From QAMX01 sp003149835 (GTDB lineage: Bacteria; Bacillota; Clostridia; Oscillospirales; QAMX01): 20,748 bases of DNA. The stretch spans positions 1 to 20,748 of the forward strand of contig CAUGMN010000049.1 of the NCBI GenBank assembly GCA_959600635.1. The letters are read 5' to 3'. The translations under genes and the position numbers were made by a program. Below are positions 15,562 through 20,748 of the stretch, in pieces. The stretch's first letter is position 1. Each line of letters opens with the position of its first letter. The notes beneath the pieces are model-generated. The model saw only the letters and a program-made list of their open reading frames with translations. It was not told the DNA's origin and searched no databases.

Positions 15562-15655
15562 GTTCCTGGTCCTTTGCTTTCGTTTTGGAATAAAACAGGT
15601 ATGCCTCCGGAAGTCCCGTCGCCGCGAATAGTTCCCATGACCGCTCTGTGCTCAT
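15506..15655 (-). CDS. yqzL: YqzL family small protein
   Basis: A 49-residue ORF. The N-terminal part MSTERSWELFAATGLPEAYLF has the YqzL pattern (W-x-x-F-x-x-T-G-x-x-x-A-Y-L-x-Y). YqzL genes sit between era and recO in Bacillota, exactly as here; the function is unknown. ATG 15655 is preceded by GGAGG at good distance (ACGGAGGCGCAGT). The last ~19 codons overlap the recO start in another frame, so the basic C-terminal tail (QRADHARDPLQGQ) is probably constrained by recO, and the two are likely translationally coupled. Confidence 0.8.
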   Translation of the reverse strand: MSTERSWELFAATGLPEAYLFYSKTKAKDQERVRKNQRADHARDPLQGQ

Positions 15656-15829
15656 ACTGCGCCTCCGTTTTTCGTTTGTCCTTAGCGTTCGCCGAAACGG
15701 CGCGGCGTATGAGCGGTAGATATTGGTTCCGGAAAAGTACGGGGCGTCGCCGCAGGAGACGCTGCGGGCGGTTCTGCGCAAGGGGCGAAGACCGGCGGCA
15801 TGTCTGCATGCTGCGTCCGGCAGAGGCTT

Positions 15830-16729
15830 TTACTGCTCCTGCATAACCGACAGCTCGGAGAGAAAATAGGCGTTGTTGCGCCAGTCGTTTTTCACCTTGA
15901 CCCAGAGCTTCAAAAAGACCGGCGCGTCGAGCATTTTCTCGATTTCCGCCCGAGCCGCCGTGCCGACGCTTTTCAGCATCGAGCCCTGTCTGCCGATGAT
16001 GATGCTTTTGTGGCTGTCCTTTTCGCAGACGATCAGCACGTCGATCTCGATTTGTCCGTCCTCCTGCTCCTCAAAGCGCTCAGTCTCGCAAACGACGCCG
16101 TGCGGGATCTCCTCGTACAGCGCCCGCATCAGCTGCTCGCGGACCAGTTCGGCCGCGAGAACGCGCTCGGGCTGATCCGTCAGCGCGTCGTCCGGGAAGA
16201 TGTGCTCGCCCTCCGGAAGCAGCGCTTCGATCTCATCCAGCAGCGCGCCGCAGCCGTCGCCGGTCAGCGCGGAGACGGGAACGACCGCGGCAAACGTATG
16301 CAGCGCGGCGTAACGGCCGATGACCTCCAAGATTGCGTCTTTCTTGGAGGCGTCCGTCTTGTTAAGAGCGAGGATACAGGGGATGCCGTTGTGCGCCAGA
16401 CGCTCGACGAGCATTTGCTCCGGCTTGCCGGGAAGCTTGTCCGCCTGCGCGACGAGGACGGCTAAATCCACATCGTCGGCGGTGCTGTAAATCGTTTTGA
16501 TCATGCGGTCGCCGAGCTTGGAGCGCGGCTTGTGAAGGCCGGGCGTATCCAGAAAAATCATCTGCACGGCGTCTCTTGTCAGCACGCCGGTGATTTTGTT
16601 CCGCGTCGTCTGCGGTTTCGGCGAGACGATGGAGACCTTTTCGCCGATCAACTGATTTAAAAGCGTCGATTTTCCGACGTTTGGCCGGCCGAGAATCGAC
16701 ACGGTGCCGCATTTTTTCACTGTCTGCAT
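15830..16729 (-). CDS. era: GTPase Era
   Basis: A 299-residue GTPase that binds the 3' end of 16S rRNA and assists 30S maturation. G1 is GRPNVGKS (residues 14-21), G2 region KPQTTRNKITG, G3 DTPG, G4 NKTD, and the KH RNA-binding domain has IIGRQGSMLK followed by VGTAARAEIEKML. Start ATG 16729 gives the normal Era length; GGAGG at 16748-16744 lies 14 nt upstream, rather far. The alternative ATG 16792 would add 21 residues (MIRLARRTGAAQ...) not typical of Era and has only a poorly placed AGGA. The stop of ybeY is 67 nt before this start. Confidence 0.96.
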   Translation of the reverse strand: MQTVKKCGTVSILGRPNVGKSTLLNQLIGEKVSIVSPKPQTTRNKITGVLTRDAVQMIFLDTPGLHKPRSKLGDRMIKTIYSTADDVDLAVLVAQADKLPGKPEQMLVERLAHNGIPCILALNKTDASKKDAILEVIGRYAALHTFAAVVPVSALTGDGCGALLDEIEALLPEGEHIFPDDALTDQPERVLAAELVREQLMRALYEEIPHGVVCETERFEEQEDGQIEIDVLIVCEKDSHKSIIIGRQGSMLKSVGTAARAEIEKMLDAPVFLKLWVKVKNDWRNNAYFLSELSVMQEQ

Positions 16730-16796
16730 GAGCTTTTTATTGTCCTCCGTTATAGTCTGCGCCGCGCCGGTTCGGCGGGCGAGACGAATCATAATC

Positions 16797-17321
16797 CTAT
16801 CTCAGAATATTGGCGGCTTTGAGGATTTGCTCTTGGAGCGCAAACATCCTTTTTTCGTCCTCGGGTGAGGTTTCGTGGTCGTAGCCGAGCAGATGCAGGG
16901 CCGAATGCGCGGCGAGAAAAGCAAATTCCCGGATGGGGGAGTGGCCGTATTCGTCCGCCTGCGCCAGCGCCCGCTGCGTGCAGATGACGATGCTGCCGAG
17001 GGCAATGCGCCCGTCCGTCCAATCCGCCGCTCCGGCCATCCGGCGCGGCTGCTGTCCGGGCGTCAGAGAGAGCGCGGGAAAGGAAAGCACGTCGGTGACG
17101 CTGTCCCTGCCGCGCGCACTGCTGTTCAGCGCGCGGATGGCGCTTTCGTCGACGAAAAGCAGCTCGACAACCGTCGGATCCTCGATTTTTAGAAAGGCAA
17201 AGGCGCTGCGGACGGCTTTTCGCGCAACGGCCGCCCAGCTCGGGTGCGGAAGCGGCGCAGACTGCGGCAGCGTCAGAATGCGGTGAGACGGCGCGACGCG
17301 CCGGACGACGGGAACCTGCAT
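16797..17321 (-). CDS. ybeY: Endoribonuclease / rRNA maturation factor YbeY
   Basis: A 174-residue zinc-dependent protein for 16S rRNA processing and ribosome quality control in the cytoplasm. The diagnostic metal-binding motif HSALHLLGYDH (residues ~139-149, three His) is intact, preceded by the substrate-side region DSVTDVLSFP. The canonical HGxLHLxGYDH carries Ser-Ala at positions 2-3 here. The ATG 17321 start (MQVPVVRRVAP) has AAAGG about 12 nt upstream; the frame extends 17 codons further but without better support. It lies before era, as in most Bacillota. Confidence 0.94.
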   Translation of the reverse strand: MQVPVVRRVAPSHRILTLPQSAPLPHPSWAAVARKAVRSAFAFLKIEDPTVVELLFVDESAIRALNSSARGRDSVTDVLSFPALSLTPGQQPRRMAGAADWTDGRIALGSIVICTQRALAQADEYGHSPIREFAFLAAHSALHLLGYDHETSPEDEKRMFALQEQILKAANILR

Positions 17322-17345
17322 AGGACGAACCGACCTTTCCTTACG

Positions 17346-17369
17346 ACATAACCGTATAACATAACCGTA
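17346..17369. repeat. Two adjacent 11-bp direct repeats upstream of ybeY
   Basis: The sequence acataaccgta is present at 17346-17356 and again at 17359-17369 with a 2-nt gap, about 25 nt upstream of the ybeY start. The two copies are about 13 bp apart in phase; they could be a protein-binding site or a simple duplication. Confidence 0.5.
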
Positions 17370-17537
17370 CAAGCATACGAATCCATCGAAACAATTGAAT
17401 CCGCGTTTCCGTGGGCGCAGTGGCGCAGGAGCCTCGCAAAACCCCCGCGTTTCCCGAATCGTTCCAAGCCGGGCTGCGGAGCTTCCGTCAAAATACCGCC
17501 CCGTCCGTGCCTGTCGGCGTGGTGAAAACGCTTCGAA
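17370..17537. other. Gap between phoH and ybeY
   Basis: No supported gene. In Bacillus a large 7TMR-HD gene (yqfF/pgpH) stands at this position; nothing of it is visible here. No convincing promoter pair for ybeY was found. Confidence 0.35.
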
Positions 17538-17564
17538 CCGCCCCCATTCTCTGCGCAGGGGCGG
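17538..17564 (-). terminator. GC-rich hairpin after phoH, possible terminator
   Basis: On the minus strand CCGCCCC and GGGGCGG (7 bp) enclose 13 nt, starting 2 nt after the phoH stop. The tail (TTCGAAGCGTTTTCACC) is only moderately T-rich. It may separate the yqfC-yqfD-phoH transcript from ybeY-era. Confidence 0.45.
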
Positions 17565-17566
17565 CC

Positions 17567-18595
17567 TTACCGGCCGCGCGGCGCGCGCCGAAACACCCGC
17601 CTGTCGGGCGGCGCGGGCGACTGCTTGGCCTGCGCGGCGCGGAGCGCGCCGTATTTGTCATAGGCGTCGATGATCTTCTGCACCAGTTCATGGCGCACGA
17701 CGTCGGCGCTGGTTAAAAAGACCGTGGCGATCCCGTCGATGTTTTCGAGAATTTTCACAGCGTCTTTCAGGCCGCTGCGCTTGCCGGCGGGCAGGTCGAT
17801 CTGCGTGATATCGCCGTTGACGACGACCTTGGAGTTAAAGCCGATGCGCGTCAGAAACATCTTCATCTGTTCCGCCGTGGTATTCTGCGCCTCGTCGAGA
17901 ATGATAAACGAATCGTCCAGCGTCCGGCCGCGCATGAAGGCGAGCGGAGCGACCTCGATGTTGCCGCGTTCGAGATATTTCTGATACGTCTCCGCGCCGA
18001 GCATATCGAAGAGCGCGTCATATAAAGGGCGCAAATAGGGATCGACCTTGTTTTGCAGGTCGCCCGGCAGAAAGCCGAGCTTTTCACCGGCCTCGACGGC
18101 GGGGCGCGTCAGGATAATGCGGTTGATCTGTTTCTCGCGGAAAGCCGCGACCGCGCAGGCCACCGCCAGATAGGTCTTACCGGTACCGGCAGGGCCGACG
18201 CCGATGGTGACGAGATTTTTCTGAATCGCTTCGAGGTATTTTTTCTGGCCAAGCGTCTTGCCCTTGACGGGCCGCCCCTTGGAGGTCACGCAGACGACGT
18301 CGCTGGCGAGCTCGGCGATCTGCCGCTCGTTGCCGTCGTTGACAAGGGAGATGCAGTAGCGCACGTTCTGCGTCGAGATCGGTTCGCCGCGCGAGGAAAG
18401 CGTGAAGAGTCCGATCAATACCTTTTCAGCTTTGGCGACGCTTTCCGCGTCCTCTCCGCTGATTTTCAGCTCGGTTTCGCGGTTCACGATCCGCACGGAA
18501 TAAGCCTGCTCGATCAGCTTAATATTTTCATCGAAGCTGCCGAAAACGTCGACGACGTTGTCCAGCCGCTCCACGGTCAGCGTTCTTTCGTACAT
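17567..18595 (-). CDS. phoH: PhoH family ATPase
   Basis: A 342-residue PhoH-like protein, probably an RNA-associated ATPase. Residues ~10-65 form a KH-like N-terminal region (FGSFDENIKLIEQAY, then VRIVNRETELKISGE). Walker A GPAGTGKT is at 134-141, the conserved ILTRPAVEAGEKLGFLPGDL at ~160-180, and Walker B FIILDEAQN at 230-238, followed by NGDITQIDLP. The last ~30 residues (QAKQSPAPPDRRVFRRAPRGR region) are a basic, disordered-looking tail. The start ATG has AAAGGAA 11 nt upstream; the gene follows yqfD by 18 nt and is surely in the same operon. Its exact role in cells is not settled. Confidence 0.95.
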   Translation of the reverse strand: MYERTLTVERLDNVVDVFGSFDENIKLIEQAYSVRIVNRETELKISGEDAESVAKAEKVLIGLFTLSSRGEPISTQNVRYCISLVNDGNERQIAELASDVVCVTSKGRPVKGKTLGQKKYLEAIQKNLVTIGVGPAGTGKTYLAVACAVAAFREKQINRIILTRPAVEAGEKLGFLPGDLQNKVDPYLRPLYDALFDMLGAETYQKYLERGNIEVAPLAFMRGRTLDDSFIILDEAQNTTAEQMKMFLTRIGFNSKVVVNGDITQIDLPAGKRSGLKDAVKILENIDGIATVFLTSADVVRHELVQKIIDAYDKYGALRAAQAKQSPAPPDRRVFRRAPRGR

Positions 18596-18613
18596 ATTCT
18601 CAAAATTCCTTTT

Positions 18614-19819
18614 TTATGGATTCGCTGGCTGCTGCGGCGGCGCTTCGTCCGCCGGCGAATACGGCCGAACCTCCGCGATGTCCTCGTAGCACTCGCAGAG
18701 CATGCGGACGGTCAGCGCGCCGTCCGCGACGGTTGGCTCAAAACGCGAGGAGAGAATCCCGCCCTTGACCAGAGAGGCGGAGAGCGTTTCGGTCAGCGCG
18801 GCTTCCAGACGCTTCTGTTCGGCGTCAAGATCGGCGGGCACTTCCTCAGTCGTATATTCGACATATTTTTCCGTGACCACCGTGAGCGGCAACACGGACA
18901 CGACCTGTTGCTTTTCTATTATTATATCATATTCTTCATAGATTTTTCCATAGTCCGGCGACAAATTTATCCGCTGATTTTGAAAGACGAGATATTTTTT
19001 TGTCAGGACGTTGCCGGTATAGACTTTTTTCTGTACGGTTGCGGGAACGGTGGATTCGATATCGTACCAGGTTCTCGCCTCGGTGTCCGCCAAAGCGTGC
19101 GAGAGAACAAAGTTCCCCTCCTCTCCGATGGGCACCACGGAGCTGACGAGCAGATCGCCGCGCATGACCGTCTCGCCGACCGAGGCGACGGTTTTTCCCT
19201 GATACACATACAGTTTTGTCAATACGCCGTCCTTGGCCGCATAGATGGAGCACGGTTCGTCGAGCGGGATGATTTCCGGAGTAGGCACGCGCAGCCGGTA
19301 ATCGATTTCAGCCGTCGAACCGCGCAGAAAGATGCCGACCCAAGAGAGATTGGGGAGAGCGGAAATCACCTGTTCCTTGATTTGCCCCTCGTCGATTTCG
19401 GAGATCGCAACGCCGGGACGCAGGCCGAATTCGGCGAGCTTGCGCAGAATTTCGCTGTCGCGCGCGCCGTTGTGCGCGATGGTGACGTTCCATACGTAGG
19501 CCGAGGCGGCGTACAGAAAAACAAGAGCCCCTATAAAACCGAGCAAAAAAAACGGACGGCGGATATAGGGCAGGGCGCGCTGGACAAAGCCAAATTTTTT
19601 GAGGATCCGCACCCGGCAGTGCTTTCCGCGCACGATACCGGGCAAACGCCGAAACTCCGCGGCGCGCATCCGACAGGTCAGCGTCAGCGCGTCTACACGC
19701 CGCACCTGCCGGAGATAGACGCCCGCGCTCAGACAGCCGTTGACAAAGCGCTCGGAATCGGGCGAAGTGACGGAGAGGAGAACTTTTGTGTCCAGTGCGG
19801 AGAGAATGGTTTGAATCAT
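18614..19819 (-). CDS. yqfD: Sporulation protein YqfD
   Basis: A 401-residue protein of the YqfD family, associated with spore formation and, in Bacillus, expressed under sigma-E. It has a cytoplasmic N-terminal part (~1-85), one membrane segment at ~90-110 (FFLLGFIGALVFLYAASAYVW region), and a long extracytoplasmic domain with IAHNGARDSEILRKLAEFGL, a POTRA-like segment, and GDLLVSSVVP. The ATG 19819 has AAGGAG 10 nt upstream. It starts 23 nt after yqfC, which is its usual partner. Confidence 0.92.
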   Translation of the reverse strand: MIQTILSALDTKVLLSVTSPDSERFVNGCLSAGVYLRQVRRVDALTLTCRMRAAEFRRLPGIVRGKHCRVRILKKFGFVQRALPYIRRPFFLLGFIGALVFLYAASAYVWNVTIAHNGARDSEILRKLAEFGLRPGVAISEIDEGQIKEQVISALPNLSWVGIFLRGSTAEIDYRLRVPTPEIIPLDEPCSIYAAKDGVLTKLYVYQGKTVASVGETVMRGDLLVSSVVPIGEEGNFVLSHALADTEARTWYDIESTVPATVQKKVYTGNVLTKKYLVFQNQRINLSPDYGKIYEEYDIIIEKQQVVSVLPLTVVTEKYVEYTTEEVPADLDAEQKRLEAALTETLSASLVKGGILSSRFEPTVADGALTVRMLCECYEDIAEVRPYSPADEAPPQQPANP

Positions 19820-19842
19820 AGCCGTATGCTCCTTGTCCCGTT

Positions 19843-20124
19843 TCAGTCAAAGCAGATCTGCGAGAGCTTGCCCCGAATGACCGCGCTCTGATCGGTCGCC
19901 GCGTCGATACAGAGATCGCCGCCGTAAATTTTCAGCGTAAAGCCGTCGCATTTGAGCGCGACACAGTTTTCGTCCGCACAGGTGATCCCGCTGTGCGAGC
20001 TGACGTAGAGCGATTGATTGTCGTTGACATACAGCTCGCAGGTATCGGGCACGGAGGCGTTGGGCAGGGAAAACGCCTTGGCAAACGAACGCATCGCTGT
20101 TTTATAGAACCGGTGTTTTTTCAT
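19843..20124 (-). CDS. yqfC: Sporulation protein YqfC (YabP/YqfC family)
   Basis: A 93-residue protein. The pattern is that of YqfC: basic N-terminus MKKHRFYKTAMRSFAKAFSLP, then a strand CELYVNDNQSLYV, then LKCDGFTLKIYGGDLCI and the terminal AVIRGKLSQICF, corresponding to the family's LxIxGxxLxI and VxGxIxxIxF. It is small and cytoplasmic or membrane-associated by partnership with YqfD. ATG 20124 was preferred to the longer frame from 20190, because the extra residues run through the terminator-like hairpin. A purine-rich AAAAGG lies 15 nt upstream, a weak site. Confidence 0.88.
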   Translation of the reverse strand: MKKHRFYKTAMRSFAKAFSLPNASVPDTCELYVNDNQSLYVSSHSGITCADENCVALKCDGFTLKIYGGDLCIDAATDQSAVIRGKLSQICFD

Positions 20125-20145
20125 GCTTTGAGACCGTGCCTTTTC

Positions 20146-20213
20146 AAAAAAATAGAGGCGGGCGTCGACGGGCGGACGTGCAGGCTGCACGCGCCCAAGC
20201 GGCCGGACGCCTC
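20146..20213 (-). terminator. Terminator-like hairpin in the leader of yqfC
   Basis: On the minus strand an outer stem GAGGCG (20213-20208) pairs with CGCCTC (20160-20155), with an inner helix at 20196-20170 (GGGCG arms plus CGTGC/GCACG, 2-nt bulge), directly followed by TATTTTTTTG (seven T at 20152-20146). The T-run ends 22 nt before the yqfC start. This has the form of an intrinsic terminator, so it either ends an upstream minus-strand transcript or attenuates yqfC. Confidence 0.6.
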
Positions 20214-20536
20214 AATGATAGATATGCCGAACAAACACAAGACTTTCCTTTTAGGCGAAAATCCGCTCCAAACCGGCGCGGCTTTCGGGGAAAAACGCTG
20301 TCTCGCACAGACGGGGAATGGATCGTTCCGTTTTCTGTCAACACCCGTTGAGCGGCCGTTTGTCCGCCTTAACGACTGCCGGCCGTGCGGGCCTGATGAC
20401 GCTAACGGATCGCCTGCGTTTCGGCCGGCCTGCCGCTGCAATGTCAGAGGCGATTTCCTGCCGAGGCGTTGGCTGATAAATTTTGGTTTGTCCGCATATG
20501 GTTAGATATCAGATCAACTGAGACGAGGTTTTGCCG
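20214..20536. other. Divergent region between yqfC and the YlbJ-like gene
   Basis: No supported gene. A GC-rich long hairpin is possible at 20378-20429 (GCCGGCC with GGCCGGC, inner GCGGGC/GCCTGC). The 10-mer GTTTGTCCGC occurs twice, near 20357 and 20486. A weak sigma-E-like pair, GATAAAT (20475-20481) and CATATGGT (20495-20502), precedes the plus-strand gene; confidence in it is low. Confidence 0.35.
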
Positions 20537-20748
20537 GTGAAAGCTTTCAAAAAATACGCGCTTGGCGCGGGCACGGTTTTTGGCGCCGTGATCTTGCTCG
20601 TCTGCGCTCCGGCGGTGCGCTCCGCCGTCGCCGAGGGGATGCGCCTGTCGGTAGGCAGCGTGATACCGTCGCTGGTTGTCTTTGGGGGGGGATAGCATGT
20701 GATTGTCCGCCTCAACCTGCTGCGGCCGGTGGAACGCTTGCTCGCGCC
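20537..20748 (+). pseudogene. YlbJ-like sporulation membrane protein, N-terminal part with in-frame stop
   Basis: The frame starts at GTG 20537 with GAGG 8 nt upstream and runs to the window end. A first membrane segment (ALGAGTVFGAVILLVCAPA) is followed by AVAEGMRLSVGSVIPSLVVF, the pattern of YlbJ/gate-domain proteins (A-x-x-G-L-x-x-W...V-x-PSLFPF). A TAG at 20693-20695 interrupts it, but the same frame goes on as HVIVRLNLLRPVERLLA, which fits the next YlbJ segment. The stop sits directly after a run of eight G (20684-20691). This may be a real nonsense mutation or a sequencing fault; only the start of the gene is in view. Confidence 0.45.

Noticed and set aside
18053..19891. 612-codon plus-strand open frame opposite phoH and yqfD
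   Set aside because: It spans two conserved minus-strand genes and their junction; composition is that of antisense of GC-rich codons. No motif was recognised.
20125..20190. Extended yqfC start at 20190
   Set aside because: The additional residues come from the hairpin and T-run; the family N-terminus is basic MKK as at 20124.
20121..20441. Minus-strand 106-codon frame upstream of yqfC
   Set aside because: It runs through the terminator-like hairpin, is Arg/Pro-rich without recognisable domains and has no convincing ribosome site.
1..20748. CRISPR arrays, tRNA or rRNA genes, complete insertion sequences
   Set aside because: No regularly spaced repeats, cloverleaf patterns with conserved T-arm, rRNA core sequences or transposase genes were seen on either strand.

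Overview
The window looks like chromosomal DNA of a spore-forming, GC-rich member of the Bacillota (class Clostridia). Three things point there: the gene order yqfC-yqfD-phoH-ybeY-era-yqzL-recO, two sporulation-type proteins plus a YlbJ-like fragment, and strong AGGAGG-type ribosome sites. I cannot name the species from sequence alone.

Positions 1-1333 (+) carry the end of a DUF362/ferredoxin-type iron-sulfur protein followed closely by ispE, the CDP-methylerythritol kinase of isoprenoid synthesis. Positions 1600-7615 form a visibly AT-richer block that looks like an accessory insertion. It holds a divergent XRE regulator with a long C-terminal sensor-like region (-) and a (+) operon: a second XRE regulator, two overlapping ABC exporter half-transporters, and a previously easy-to-miss 30-residue CPxC...CPxC microprotein, closed by a hairpin terminator. 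A 53-codon ORF with a Gly-Gly motif lies just upstream of that operon.

From 7801 to 20124 all convincing genes are on the minus strand. In order of transcription, yqfC, yqfD and phoH form one sporulation/RNA-metabolism group. ybeY, era, yqzL and recO follow (rRNA maturation, ribosome biogenesis, recombination), then mutS2, then an unusual pair: a tandem-duplicated DUF1538 membrane protein and a double PII-like protein. The last minus-strand gene is an orphan solute-binding lipoprotein with its own promoter and terminator. At the right edge a divergent YlbJ-like reading frame enters on the plus strand and is broken by a TAG next to a run of eight G.

The most interesting points are: (1) the DUF1538/double-PII module, where both partners are internal duplications and the PII gene has a well-placed internal start that could yield the second PII domain alone; (2) a structured 5' leader of about 190 nt upstream of DUF1538, closed by a long helix and with two mutually exclusive internal pairings, resembling an undescribed riboregulator; (3) the ABC exporter island with its two small unannotated ORFs; (4) a terminator-like hairpin placed directly upstream of yqfC. 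The functions of the DUF1538/PII pair and of the exporter cargo are not known to me and are left open.
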